DNA of 64,000 nt from Mycolicibacterium fortuitum subsp. fortuitum (lineage in GTDB: Bacteria > Actinomycetota > Actinomycetes > Mycobacteriales > Mycobacteriaceae): assembly GCF_022179545.1 (NCBI RefSeq), contig NZ_AP025518.1, forward strand, positions 310,001-374,000, read 5' to 3'. Positions 51,635-60,850 of the stretch are shown here, piece after piece. Numbering within the stretch: the first letter of the stretch is position 1; the number at the start of each line of letters is the position of its first letter. A program made the position numbers and the translations under genes. A model generated the notes under the pieces. The model saw nothing but the letters and a program-made list of their open reading frames with translations. It did not search any database and was not told the DNA's origin.

Positions 51635-52653
51635 GGAAGAGGTCCCATCGTCTCGCACAGGCCGGCGGTCAGTTGGCTGAGCGGGGTTCCGTCCGGTTCG
51701 CAGTATCCGGGCTGGCCGGCTCTGCGAAGCTCCACGTGGTCGGGGTACTTCGGTCCCTTGTTCGCTTCGGCGCCCGGCGTGGTCCCCGGTGCCGGGGGAG
51801 CGGGGGATGGAGGCGGTGCCGGCTGGTTGGGATCAGCAGGCGGTTGCTGCTGGTTGGCCTTGTCCTCCTGCTCTTTGGCCTGCTTGGCCGCCTCGGTCTT
51901 CTGCGCCACTTCCCGGTCGCGCTTTGTGATGCATTCCTTCATGCGGGATTCGTCGTCCGCGTAGGGACACGGTCCGGTCTTGGACTCGGTGAAGTCGATG
52001 CCACCGCCGGGGGCCCGTTTGTAGTCGTAACCGTCGGGAGTCTTGGTCAGAGCACCGGCCTTGAGGGCAGCGAGCTTGTTGTACAACCGCTCGGGCGTTT
52101 CGCCGACGAACGCGCGGATGTCGGCGCTCGCGGACGGGAAGGTCGTGAAGCAGGCGGGATCGTCATTGGCCGCGTGGACGGCGGGTGTGAGGATCTCACG
52201 GGCCTTGGTGAAGTGGCCCTGCTTGAGTTCGTGGTCACTCAGGGTTTCGGCGACCAATGCGTAATTGCCCCGCGGCGGGCAGGCGCCGGGCTCCCTCTCG
52301 TGAGCGGCCCTGAATTGTTCGAGCGCGCCGGGGACATCACCGCGCAGCATGAGCAGGTTGCCCTGGGCGAACTGTTCCCGGAACCCGCGTCCGAAGTTTC
52401 CCACGTCGATCCACTCCAGCGTGCTCTGCATCGCGGCGTCATCGCGGGCCGCGAACTGGCGAGGCAGTTTGTTGCCGAGGATGCCGACGCTGGCGACTTT
52501 GACTGCGAGCACGAGAAGCAGGACCAGCACAGGTATCGACCACAGCAGGAGCTTGCGCCGCAATCGCAGGCGGCTCGGCCGGTTGACTGCGGGCTTGTCC
52601 TCTGGCGTCCCGTCAGCCTGGCGGGATTCGGTGGGCGGGAGCATTTGCGTCAT
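51631..52653 (-). CDS. Membrane protein with TPR-like region, MoxR operon
   Basis: 340 aa from the ATG at 52653, overlapping the preceding stop by 4 bp. One membrane helix (LLLWSIPVLVLLLVLAVKVASVGIL, near residue 45) is followed by helical repeats resembling TPR (FREQFAQGNLLMLRGDVPGALEQFRAAHE, then YALVAETLSDHELKQGHFTKAREIL) and an unusual Lys/Gln then Pro-rich tail (QQQPPADPNQPAPPPSPAP). It resembles the TPR-type partners found in BatABC-like MoxR operons. Function inferred from context. Confidence 0.72.
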   Translation of the reverse strand: MTQMLPPTESRQADGTPEDKPAVNRPSRLRLRRKLLLWSIPVLVLLLVLAVKVASVGILGNKLPRQFAARDDAAMQSTLEWIDVGNFGRGFREQFAQGNLLMLRGDVPGALEQFRAAHEREPGACPPRGNYALVAETLSDHELKQGHFTKAREILTPAVHAANDDPACFTTFPSASADIRAFVGETPERLYNKLAALKAGALTKTPDGYDYKRAPGGGIDFTESKTGPCPYADDESRMKECITKRDREVAQKTEAAKQAKEQEDKANQQQPPADPNQPAPPPSPAPPAPGTTPGAEANKGPKYPDHVELRRAGQPGYCEPDGTPLSQLTAGLCETMGPLP

Positions 52654-53687
52654 TTCCGTACCGTCCCCTTCCTGCGCCGCAGCCAATGCCCGGCCAGGCC
52701 GTACAACTCGACACCGAGCAACACGGCCGCGACCGCAGCGAAAACCCAGTAGAACTCGGTGCGGTCCGGGTGCGGGACCTTGGGAATCACCGGGTCGGCA
52801 GGAACCGCCTGGGGTACGGCCGCCGGGAGTTCGTCGGGGCTGAGCACTCCGCGCTCACGTTTGTGGAACGGAATGCCCAAGCTGTCGGCCGCCGTGTTCA
52901 GAGCCTCTTCGTTGAGCGGTACGTCGACCGTGTCGTAGTTGGCGCCGGCATAGATTCGGGGTTTGACGTCGTTGGTGCTGTAGCCGAACACGGCCCCGCC
53001 GGACACCTGACCCTTGGGGATATCGAAGGCCCAGTCGCCCGGATCGCTGCCCGCACCGAAGATGAAGACCAGATTCGCCGATCCGGGATACGTCCGCGAG
53101 GCCGCGCTGAGCTGTTCTTTCAGCAGCGAATTCGCCGCCGCGACATTAGTTTTCACCACTGCGTCGGCAGACAGCTCGCCGTAGGGCCTGAAGTTCTGAA
53201 GGAACGGGGCCAGACTCCACTCGTCGCGCGAGATCGGCCAGTCGACCCTGGCCTTGTCGGCGTAGGAGATCACGCTGAACCGGGCGTCCGGATACTTCGT
53301 CAGTACGACCTGCGCGTCGGTGACGGCCCCCTTCAAGCGGGATTCCAGGTCCCGGTAGTCGGTCGACCTCGTGCTGCCGAATCCGTCGGCGGTCATACCC
53401 GCAGAGCGGTCGATCACCAGGAACACGTTGATGTTGGATTCCTCGGCCGTGGTGGTGAGCCGGGGTGGCTGCTCGGCCCGTGACTCGTCGCCCAGACGAG
53501 TGGCGGCCAGCCCGAGACAGACGATCGCGAGCACCGACATGCCGAGCCGCAGCCACGCTCGTCGCTGCGGCATCCGGCCGTGCCGACGAGACGACGCGAC
53601 GGTGGCCGCGACCCGCAGGCTGATGGCCACGAGTGCGAGTACGACGATCAACCAGATCGGAAACACCGGTGCGACACTGAGATTCAC
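52650..53687 (-). CDS. VWA-domain membrane protein (second VWA of the operon)
   Basis: 345 aa from a GTG at 53687 that overlaps the preceding stop (GTGA). Two N-terminal membrane helices (WLIVVLALVAISLRVAATVA and LGMSVLAIVCLGLAATRL) precede a von Willebrand A domain with a degenerate metal site (NVFLVIDRSAGMTADGFG in place of DxSxS). A C-terminal helix (FYWVFAAVAAVLLGVELYGLAGHW) closes the protein. It is BatA/BatB-like and is probably a structural or chaperone partner served by the MoxR ATPase. Confidence 0.78.
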   Translation of the reverse strand: MNLSVAPVFPIWLIVVLALVAISLRVAATVASSRRHGRMPQRRAWLRLGMSVLAIVCLGLAATRLGDESRAEQPPRLTTTAEESNINVFLVIDRSAGMTADGFGSTRSTDYRDLESRLKGAVTDAQVVLTKYPDARFSVISYADKARVDWPISRDEWSLAPFLQNFRPYGELSADAVVKTNVAAANSLLKEQLSAASRTYPGSANLVFIFGAGSDPGDWAFDIPKGQVSGGAVFGYSTNDVKPRIYAGANYDTVDVPLNEEALNTAADSLGIPFHKRERGVLSPDELPAAVPQAVPADPVIPKVPHPDRTEFYWVFAAVAAVLLGVELYGLAGHWLRRRKGTVRK

Positions 53688-54757
53688 AACCGCATCCCCA
53701 ATCGTGCTGCGGCAAGGGCGACTGCGGCGATCAAAGCGATCTGCAGCAGAACATCGGGGACGTCCCACTGGAACGGATGTTGTTCGTCTTCGCGCCGGTC
53801 GTCCAGGGTTGACTGCGGCGGGTTCGACAGGATCTTGTCGAGCGCGCTGGACAACTCGTCCTTCTGGTTGTCGATTTTCTTCGGCGTCACGTCGGTGTCG
53901 ATGTAGCCGCCGACCTCGGTGTAGAGGTATTGGCGGCCACCGGAATCCTTCACCAGTTTGTCCACGAACTCTCTGGTTTGGGTCCCGGGCACGATGGTGT
54001 TGACCTGAATCTTGGCGTCCTTGACGATTCCGGCAAGCATGGCGTCGGAGTAGATCGGGGGATTGGACTCGTAGTTCTCGGTACTGCCGACATAGATGAT
54101 GGTCCGGCCGCGGCCGTTGTCAGACCCCACCGCAGGCAGACCCATGGCGCACATGGCGAGGGTGTCGTTGATCGAGACGGTACGGAAGGAGCCTTCGAAC
54201 ACCTCGGTGTCGACCGAATACTTCGCGCTGGGGTCGTCCTCGGACGAAGCCTGCTCGGCGACCTTGGCGATCTCACCGAGGCGTTGTTCGACCCACGGGA
54301 GGTCCGAGGTGACCGGAAAATTGCGCTGGAACTCCTTGGTCATCCCGATGCGCTGATTGCCGAATCCCTCGACCTTCTCGCGCAGGATCGTCGCCAGCTG
54401 TCCGATCGCCAGGCCATCGGACAGTCTGATGCTGTAGAGCGGGCCGAAGCACAGCATGATGTCGACGTGCGGGGTGTCCGAATCGGCGAGTTGCGGTTCG
54501 TAGGTCTTGGTCGGCCGCAGGGTCGCGCCGAGGAGCATGAAGACCGCGACTATGGACATCACCAGAGCGGCGACCGAGAGGCGTTCGTGCAGGCGCAGTG
54601 CCCGTTGATATTCGGGAAGCGCGGTGAGGCGGTATGACCTTGCCAGGTAAGGTAATTCACCTTGCCAGCCATACCGGGTGCGCCGCTTCGAATACCACAC
54701 CGCGACGCCGATGCCGATGATGATCGGCAGCAGCAGGAGCGGCCATTTCAGCCCCAT
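53684..54757 (-). CDS. VWA-like membrane protein (first VWA of the operon)
   Basis: 357 aa. Membrane helices at the N-terminus (LLLLPIIIGIGVAVWY), near residue 65 (LVMSIVAVFMLLGATL) and at the C-terminus (VLLQIALIAAVALAAARLG). The central part has the alternating beta/alpha pattern of a VWA fold (HVDIMLCFGPLYSIRLSDG, then GRTIIYVGSTENY, then KIQVNTIVPG) but lacks the metal-binding DxSxS. It overlaps both neighbours in the unit. Confidence 0.72.
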   Translation of the reverse strand: MGLKWPLLLLPIIIGIGVAVWYSKRRTRYGWQGELPYLARSYRLTALPEYQRALRLHERLSVAALVMSIVAVFMLLGATLRPTKTYEPQLADSDTPHVDIMLCFGPLYSIRLSDGLAIGQLATILREKVEGFGNQRIGMTKEFQRNFPVTSDLPWVEQRLGEIAKVAEQASSEDDPSAKYSVDTEVFEGSFRTVSINDTLAMCAMGLPAVGSDNGRGRTIIYVGSTENYESNPPIYSDAMLAGIVKDAKIQVNTIVPGTQTREFVDKLVKDSGGRQYLYTEVGGYIDTDVTPKKIDNQKDELSSALDKILSNPPQSTLDDRREDEQHPFQWDVPDVLLQIALIAAVALAAARLGMRL

Positions 54758-55221
54758 GTCAGCACCGCCGTCCGCGCTGCGTCCACCACACTGGGTACCG
54801 TGCGGGGGTCCACCTCGTCGAACTGCCCCGGATAGGTCATGGTGAGTACGTTCAGGGCGGGACCGGCCAAGGGGCTCTGGGCGATGTCGGTGGCGGTCAT
54901 CCGGCGCGCCTGGTAGCCGGTACGAAAGTCGATGAAATTACGGAAGATTCGGCTGATCTCGTGGAACGCCTCGCGGGTGGACAGCTGACCGTCCCGGTGT
55001 TGTTGCTCCACCTTGCTCAGTGATCTGGAGAACTTGAACCGAAGCACCCGGTGGCTGATGTCGCGAAGCACCGGGACCCGCCTCAGCACCTCGATCGGCA
55101 GTGTCCAGACGATCACGCCGACGATCCAGCCGATCACCAGCAGCACGAGCAGTGCCGCGCCGATGACCCACCACACCGAATAGGTCATCGGGGGAAACAG
55201 GAACTCGAGTGAATCGTGCAT
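54748..55221 (-). CDS. Small membrane protein, MoxR operon
   Basis: 157 aa from the ATG at 55221, which shares one base with the DUF58 stop (TGATG). One membrane helix (VWWVIGAALLVLLVIGWIVGVIVW) is followed by a basic, helical cytoplasmic part (ISHRVLRFKFSRSLSKVEQQHRDGQLSTREAFHEISRIFRNF). In MoxR operons a small protein of this kind often follows the DUF58 gene. No family name recognised. Confidence 0.72.
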   Translation of the reverse strand: MHDSLEFLFPPMTYSVWWVIGAALLVLLVIGWIVGVIVWTLPIEVLRRVPVLRDISHRVLRFKFSRSLSKVEQQHRDGQLSTREAFHEISRIFRNFIDFRTGYQARRMTATDIAQSPLAGPALNVLTMTYPGQFDEVDPRTVPSVVDAARTAVLTWG

Positions 55222-56111
55222 CAGCGCCGTCCCTCGCTCAGGACGGAAAGGGCCGGGGCGATGTCCGCGCGTGACGCGATCCGCACGCACGGGCTGTCGA
55301 GTTGCGCGATGAACGACTGCCATTCGGCCATCCGCGCGGCCTCGGCGCGACGGTAGGCATCGAGCACCTTGGCACCCAACACCGATGGTGTCAGCAGCGC
55401 TCGGCCGGTTCCGACGTCGAGTACCTCGTCGGCGGTGTGCGGCTGGCCGAGGATGTCTAGGTCTTCGATGAGAATCCAATGAATGGCGTTGCGCCCCCGC
55501 ACTGTCATCGCGGCTGCGACGAGTTCCGGTGTGACCTGGGGTTGATCGCAGACGATGTAGATCGAGTACCGCTTGTCGAGGGTCCCGGCGACGAACTCCA
55601 GCTGCCTGACGATGTTGGACGGGTTACCGACCTCGATGGTGACGTGGCTGAGCAGGGTCAGTATCTGCTCGAGGTGGTCCTCGCCCGTCTTGCCCGGCTC
55701 GATGGACGATCCGCGGTCGTCGCCGTAGACCAGACTGAGCTTGTCCCCTTGAGCCGAGGCCACCAGTCCGACCGCTCCGAGGGAGAGGATCGCGAGGTCG
55801 CGCTTGCTCTCCCCGCTGGGGGCGACGGCGAGAAGATTCGCCCCGGTGTCGGCGATCAGCAGGAATTCCTGCGCCTTCTCGGCGACGTAGCGGCGGACCA
55901 CAAGGTGGGTGTTGCGTGCCGACGCCTTCCAGTCGATGTCGCGGACGTCGTCGCCGAAGGTGTACTCGCGCAGGTCGACAAAGTCGTCGCTGCGGCCGAA
56001 CTGCAGCGAGGTGTGGCCGCCCTCCAGCACCCGGTGCGAGCGCAGCCGCATCCCGACGGCCCTAGGGTCGAAGTTCAGTTGGGCGCGGACCCGGTTGAGA
56101 ATGTCCCCCAT
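55221..56111 (-). CDS. DUF58 protein, MoxR operon
   Basis: 296 aa. The DUF58 signature is FVDLREYTFGDDVRDIDWKASARN near residues 45-68, preceded by a VLEGGHTSLQFGRSDDF segment. No membrane helix is evident, in contrast to many DUF58 proteins. DUF58 proteins are typical partners of MoxR ATPases with a VWA-like fold. It starts 9 bp after the moxR stop. Confidence 0.85.
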   Translation of the reverse strand: MGDILNRVRAQLNFDPRAVGMRLRSHRVLEGGHTSLQFGRSDDFVDLREYTFGDDVRDIDWKASARNTHLVVRRYVAEKAQEFLLIADTGANLLAVAPSGESKRDLAILSLGAVGLVASAQGDKLSLVYGDDRGSSIEPGKTGEDHLEQILTLLSHVTIEVGNPSNIVRQLEFVAGTLDKRYSIYIVCDQPQVTPELVAAAMTVRGRNAIHWILIEDLDILGQPHTADEVLDVGTGRALLTPSVLGAKVLDAYRRAEAARMAEWQSFIAQLDSPCVRIASRADIAPALSVLSEGRR

Positions 56112-56120
56112 CGTGGCTCG

Positions 56121-57125
56121 TTACGGCGTCGGCACGCGGTGCAGGATGCCGTCGACGAGATACTCCGGGGTGATGCCCTGGGCCGAGGCCTGGAACTTCA
56201 GGATGATCCGGTGCCGGAGAACACGTTTGGCGACAGCCTTGATGTCGTCGGGTACGGCGTACGGCCGGCCTTCGAGCAGGGCGTGGGCGCAGGCAGCGCG
56301 ACACAGTGCGATGGTGGCGCGGGGACTGGCGCCGAACTGGATGAGATCGGCGAGCTGTGGCTCCAGATAGTTCTTGGGGTGTCGGGTCGCGTTCACGATG
56401 TAGCTGGCGTACCGGACGATCGAACGGTCGATGAACACCCGCTTGAACATGGTCTGCAGCCACAGCACCCGCTGGGTGTCGAGTTGCCCGTTGCCGGCTT
56501 CCGGATGCGCGTCGAACACCCCGCCGGCGATTCGGGCGACGACCTCCTCTTCCTCCTCGGCCGTGGGGTAGGTGAGGATGTCCTTCAACATGAAGCGGTC
56601 CATCTGCGCTTCGGAGAGCTGGTAGGTGCCCTCCTGATCGATGGGGTTCTGAGTGGCAAGTACCAGGAACGGGTTCGGCAGCGGGTAAACCGTTCCGCCG
56701 ATCGTGGTCTGACGCTCCTCCATGGCTTCCAGCATCGCGCTCTGAGTTTTCGCCGAGGACCGGTTGATCTCGTCCAGCAACACGATGTTGGCGTGCACAG
56801 GGCCGAACGAGACCTTGAACTCCCCATTCTTCTGGTCCCAGATCTGACCGCCGGTGATATCGCTGGGCAGCAGATCCGGGGTGCACTGGATTCGCTGGAA
56901 ACGCGCGGCCAGACTCTCCGCGAGTGTTTTCGCCGCGGTGGTCTTGGCCAGACCCGGAACACTTTCGAGCAGCACGTGGCCGGAGGCGATGAGGCCGATC
57001 AGCAGCGATTGCTGCAGAGTCTTCTGCCCGACGATCTTGGCCGACAGGGCGTTTTGCAGGTATTGGACCATCCCGCCGACCCGTTGTAGGTCCTCATGGG
57101 ACAGCTGAGGTCCGGACAACTGCAT
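56121..57125 (-). CDS. moxR: MoxR-family AAA+ ATPase
   Basis: 334 aa. Walker A is ESVPGLAKTTAAKTLA near residue 50, Walker B is IVLLDEINRSSAKTQSAMLEAMEER and the sensor region is LATQNPIDQEGTYQLSEAQMDRF. This is the canonical MoxR core with the AAA_lid. It heads the seven-gene minus-strand operon moxR-DUF58-small membrane-VWA-VWA-TPR-membrane protein. MoxR ATPases act as chaperones that mature or insert metal or cofactor into VWA-linked complexes. Which of the mycobacterial MoxR subgroups this is cannot be decided by eye. Confidence 0.92.
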   Translation of the reverse strand: MQLSGPQLSHEDLQRVGGMVQYLQNALSAKIVGQKTLQQSLLIGLIASGHVLLESVPGLAKTTAAKTLAESLAARFQRIQCTPDLLPSDITGGQIWDQKNGEFKVSFGPVHANIVLLDEINRSSAKTQSAMLEAMEERQTTIGGTVYPLPNPFLVLATQNPIDQEGTYQLSEAQMDRFMLKDILTYPTAEEEEEVVARIAGGVFDAHPEAGNGQLDTQRVLWLQTMFKRVFIDRSIVRYASYIVNATRHPKNYLEPQLADLIQFGASPRATIALCRAACAHALLEGRPYAVPDDIKAVAKRVLRHRIILKFQASAQGITPEYLVDGILHRVPTP

Positions 57126-57201
57126 GCGTATCCCCCATCGAAGCGCGCTAGATGTCGATCGAGCCTAACAACGGTCAAGCCTGGGCGGATACACCAAAAT
57201 A

Positions 57202-57236
57202 ATTTGCCCACCGACCCCGGGGATCGGTGGGCAAAT
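57202..57236 (-). terminator. Hairpin terminator after sdhB
   Basis: ATTTGCCCACCGA at 57202-57214 pairs perfectly with TCGGTGGGCAAAT at 57224-57236 across a 9-nt loop. On the minus strand it is followed by a T-rich run (TTATTTTGG). It lies 19 nt after the sdhB stop and ends the sdh1 operon. Confidence 0.8.
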
Positions 57237-57254
57237 GGTGGGTGAACTCCGGTG

Positions 57255-58004
57255 CTACCGCCTGAACAACTTGTTGCCCAACCACACAATCGGGTCATAC
57301 TTCCGGTCGGCAACCCGTTCCTTCATCGGGATCAGCGCGTTGTCGGTGATCTTGATGTTCTCCGGGCACACCTCGGTGCAGCACTTGGTGATGTTGCAGT
57401 AGCCGAGCCCGAACTCGTCCTGGGCCATGTCCCTGCGATCCAGGACGTCGAGCGGGTGCATGTCCAACTCTGCGATCCGCATGTGGAACCGCGGGCCGGC
57501 GAAGGCCTCCTTGTTCTCCTCGTGGTCACGCACCACGTGGCAGACGTTCTGGCACAGGAAGCACTCGATGCACTTGCGGAATTCCTGGCTGCGGTTCACG
57601 TCCTCCTGCTGCATGCGGTACTCCCCGGGCTGCAGATCCTTGGGGGGCGTGAACGACGGTATCTGGCGCGCCTTTTCGTAGTTGAAAGACACGTCGGTGA
57701 CCAGGTCGCGCATCACCGGGAAGGTCCGTAACGGCGTCACAGTGACGGTTTCGGACGGGTCGAAGGTCGACATCCGGGTCATGCACATCAGCCGCGGACG
57801 GCCGTTGATCTCCGCAGAGCATGACCCGCACTTGCCTGCCTTGCAGTTCCACCGGACCGCCAGGTCCGGCGTCTGGGTGGCCTGCAACCGGTGGATGATG
57901 TCGAGCACTACCTCACCGTCATTGACCTCGACGGTGTAGTCCTGCAGTCCGCCTCCGGTGTCGTCGCCGCGCCAGACCCGCAGCTTGGCGTTGTAGGCAC
58001 TCAT
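57255..58004 (-). CDS. sdhB: Succinate dehydrogenase iron-sulfur subunit SdhB (sdh1)
   Basis: 249 aa, equivalent to Rv0247c. The [2Fe-2S] cluster ligands are in CKAGKCGSC and RLMC; the [4Fe-4S]/[3Fe-4S] ligands are in CIECFLCQNVC and CCTEVCPENI. The subunit passes electrons from the flavin in SdhA to the membrane part. Its start is 2 bp after the sdhA stop, so the two are coupled. The sdh1 enzyme is one of two succinate dehydrogenases in most mycobacteria. Confidence 0.95.
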   Translation of the reverse strand: MSAYNAKLRVWRGDDTGGGLQDYTVEVNDGEVVLDIIHRLQATQTPDLAVRWNCKAGKCGSCSAEINGRPRLMCMTRMSTFDPSETVTVTPLRTFPVMRDLVTDVSFNYEKARQIPSFTPPKDLQPGEYRMQQEDVNRSQEFRKCIECFLCQNVCHVVRDHEENKEAFAGPRFHMRIAELDMHPLDVLDRRDMAQDEFGLGYCNITKCCTEVCPENIKITDNALIPMKERVADRKYDPIVWLGNKLFRR

Positions 58005-58006
58005 GA

Positions 58007-59914
58007 TCAGCCCTTCCGATCCGGGTGTTCGGCCAGTTCTTGTGCGGTGTAATACTTTTCGAGTTCAGACAGCTCGAACGTGGCCAGCAGGTCCTCCCTC
58101 ATGGGCAACTGCGACTCGGGTGTCACCGTCACGTCCGGCACTACCTGATCGTCGCCCGTCGCGCGGCACACCAGCAGGGTGTTGCGCCAGTTGGGATCCA
58201 TGTCCGGGTAGTCGTCGCGGGTATGCCCGCCACGGCTTTCGGTGCGGGCCAGGGCCGCCTTGGCGACGCACTCGCTGACCAGCAGCATGTTGCGCATGTC
58301 GATGGCCAGATGCCAGCCCGGGTTGAACACGCGACCGCCCTCGACGCTGACGTGGTGCACCCGGGTCCGCAGCTCGGCGAGCTTGGCCAGTGCCTCCTCG
58401 ATCTCGTCTGCCTTGCGGATGATGCCGACCAGGTCGTTCATGCACTGCTGCAGCTCGGCGTGCAGGGTGTACGGATTCTCCGGGTTGGCGTGCGATTCGA
58501 ACGGAGACAACGCCAACTCGGTGGCCTCGACGATCGCGGCCTCCGAAACCGTGGGCCGCTCCGACAGTGCCGCCACGTAATCGGCGGCACCGAGCCCGGC
58601 CCGCCGACCGAACACCAGCAGGTCCGAAAGCGAGTTTCCGCCAAGGCGATTGGAACCGTGCATGCCGCCCGAGCACTCACCCGCCGCGAACAGGCCGGGG
58701 GTGGCCGCGCCGCCGGTGTCGGGGTCCACCTCGATACCACCCATGACGTAGTGACAGGTGGGGCCGACTTCCATCTCGTCCTTGGTGATGTCGACCTCGG
58801 CCAGCTCCATGAACTGGTGGTACATCGACGGCAGCCGGCGCTTGATCTCCTCGGTGGGCATGCGCGAGGCGATGTCGAGGTACACGCCGCCGTGTGGCGA
58901 CCCGCGACCTGCTTTCACCTCGGAGTTGATGGCGCGGGCCACCTCGTCGCGGGGGAGTAGGTCAGGGGTGCGTCGGGCGGAATCGTTGTCCTTGAGCCAC
59001 TGGTCGGCTTCTTCCTCGGTCTCGGCGTACTGGCCCTTGAACACCGCGGGGATGTAGTCGAACATGAACCGCTTGCCCTCGGAGTTCTTGAGCACGCCGC
59101 CGTCGCCGCGAACACCTTCGGTGACCAGGATGCCCTTCACGGACAACGGCCAGACCATGCCGGTCGGGTGGAACTGGATGAACTCCATGTTGATCAGTCC
59201 CGACCCGGCGCGCAGCGCCAGGGCGTGGCCGTCGCCGGTGTACTCCCACGAGTTCGACGACACCTTGAACGATTTGCCGATACCGCCGGTGGCCAACACG
59301 ACCGCAGGTGCCTCGAACAGCACGAAGTTGCCGGTCTCGCGGTAGTACCCGAAGGCGCCGGCGATCCGATCGCCATCTTTGATCAGTTCGGTGATCGAGC
59401 ACTCGTGGAAGACCTTGATCCGCGCCTCGTAGTCCCCGAGTTCGGCCTTGTCCTCCTGCTGCAGCGAGACGATCTTCTGCTGCAGCGTGCGGATGATCTC
59501 CAGGCCGGTGCGGTCGCCGACGTGGGCCAGCCGCGGGTAGGTGTGGCCGCCGAAGTTGCGCTGGCTGATCTTGCCGTCTTTGGTGCGGTCGAACAGCGCG
59601 CCGTAGGTTTCCAGCTCCCACACCCGGTCCGGGGCTTCCTGCGCGTGCAGTTCGGCCATCCGCCAGTTGTTGAGGAACTTGCCGCCGCGCATGGTGTCAC
59701 CGAAGTGCACCTGCCAGGAGTCCTTGGTGTTGACGTTGCGCATGGCCGCCGCGCACCCGCCCTCGGCCATCACGGTGTGGGCCTTGCCGAACAACGACTT
59801 GGTCACCACCGCCACCCGCAGGCCACGTTCGCGGGCCTCGATCACCGCGCGTAGACCCGCTCCGCCGGCACCGATCACGACGACGTCGTAAGTGTGCCGT
59901 TCCAACTCGCCCAT
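58007..59914 (-). CDS. sdhA: Succinate dehydrogenase flavoprotein SdhA (sdh1)
   Basis: 635 aa, equivalent to Rv0248c. I use the ATG at 59914, giving MGELERHTYDVVVIGAGGAGLRA; the 15 upstream codons are unsupported. The FAD-binding GxGxxG lies at residue about 15, the flavinylation His in KAHTVMAEGG and the active-site region in HGSNRLGGNSLSDLLVFGRRAG. It oxidises succinate to fumarate on the inner face of the membrane. It is the second catalytic gene of the operon anchor-sdhA-sdhB. Confidence 0.95.
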   Translation of the reverse strand: MGELERHTYDVVVIGAGGAGLRAVIEARERGLRVAVVTKSLFGKAHTVMAEGGCAAAMRNVNTKDSWQVHFGDTMRGGKFLNNWRMAELHAQEAPDRVWELETYGALFDRTKDGKISQRNFGGHTYPRLAHVGDRTGLEIIRTLQQKIVSLQQEDKAELGDYEARIKVFHECSITELIKDGDRIAGAFGYYRETGNFVLFEAPAVVLATGGIGKSFKVSSNSWEYTGDGHALALRAGSGLINMEFIQFHPTGMVWPLSVKGILVTEGVRGDGGVLKNSEGKRFMFDYIPAVFKGQYAETEEEADQWLKDNDSARRTPDLLPRDEVARAINSEVKAGRGSPHGGVYLDIASRMPTEEIKRRLPSMYHQFMELAEVDITKDEMEVGPTCHYVMGGIEVDPDTGGAATPGLFAAGECSGGMHGSNRLGGNSLSDLLVFGRRAGLGAADYVAALSERPTVSEAAIVEATELALSPFESHANPENPYTLHAELQQCMNDLVGIIRKADEIEEALAKLAELRTRVHHVSVEGGRVFNPGWHLAIDMRNMLLVSECVAKAALARTESRGGHTRDDYPDMDPNWRNTLLVCRATGDDQVVPDVTVTPESQLPMREDLLATFELSELEKYYTAQELAEHPDRKG

Positions 59915-59977
59915 GAAAATCCCCACTCGCCCTTTCGCGTGTATGTACTTGCCGGCCAACGAATTACGTTGGGCGAC

Positions 59978-60799
59978 TCAGCCGATGAACCTGAGATCGG
60001 AGATGGTGCCGCTGGCGACCAACATGATGTAGAAGTCGGTGAGGACCAGGGTGCCCAGCGTGATCCAGGCGAAGAGCATGTGGCGGGTGTTGAGTTTGCT
60101 CACCTGTGTCCACATCCAGTAGCGGACAGGGTGTTTGGAGAAGTGCTTGAGGCGGCCGCCGGTGACGTGCCGGCACGAGTGGCAGGACACCGTGTAGATC
60201 CACAGCAGGATGACATTGCCGACCAGAACGAGATTGCCGAGACCGAATCCGAAGCCCGACGGAGAATGGAATGCCACGATTGCGTCGTAGGTGTTGAGCA
60301 CCGAGATGAGCACTGCGGCGTAGAAGAAGTACCGGTGCAGGTTCTGCATGATCAGCGGAAGACGGGTCTCCCCGGTGTATTTCGCGTGTGGCTCGGCCAC
60401 CGCACATGCGGTCGGGGACTGCCACACCGAGCGGTAGTACGCCTTGCGGTAGTAGTAGCACGTCAGCCGGAAGGCCAACAGGAACGGCAGCGAGATGAAC
60501 GCCATCGGGATGAACCAGGGCAGCTCGCCCACCCATTGTCCGAGGTGGCTCGATCCGGGCGCGCAGGCCGTGCTGATGCACGGTGAATAGAAGGGCGTCA
60601 GGTAGTGGTAGTCCTCAACCCAGTACGCGCTTCCCCAGAACGCCCGGACCGTCGCATAGATGACGAATGCCGCGAGCCCCAGATTGGTCAATAGTGGTGC
60701 CTGCCACCACCGGTCGGTCCGTAGGGTGCGTTGAGGGATCTGTGCTCGTGTGGACGAGAAGACCCCGGTCGCGCGACGGTCAGCGGTGGGTGCGCTCAC
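59978..60799 (-). CDS. Succinate dehydrogenase membrane anchor (sdh1, Rv0249c-like)
   Basis: 273 aa, the same size as Rv0249c. Hydrophobic segments include LLTNLGLAAFVIYATVRAFW, WFIPMAFISLPFLLAFRLTCYYY, YFFYAAVLISVLNTYDAIVAF, NLVLVGNVILLWIYTVSCHSC and MLFAWITLGTLVLTDFYIMLV, with several His residues for heme or quinone contact. A single long anchor replaces separate SdhC and SdhD. It lies between the Rv0250c-like gene and sdhA. Confidence 0.88.
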   Translation of the reverse strand: MSAPTADRRATGVFSSTRAQIPQRTLRTDRWWQAPLLTNLGLAAFVIYATVRAFWGSAYWVEDYHYLTPFYSPCISTACAPGSSHLGQWVGELPWFIPMAFISLPFLLAFRLTCYYYRKAYYRSVWQSPTACAVAEPHAKYTGETRLPLIMQNLHRYFFYAAVLISVLNTYDAIVAFHSPSGFGFGLGNLVLVGNVILLWIYTVSCHSCRHVTGGRLKHFSKHPVRYWMWTQVSKLNTRHMLFAWITLGTLVLTDFYIMLVASGTISDLRFIG

Positions 60800-60850
60800 G
60801 GTTCCCTTTCTGAGGTTCAGTTGTTTCGTCGGGCGTCAACGCCCGTGAGC

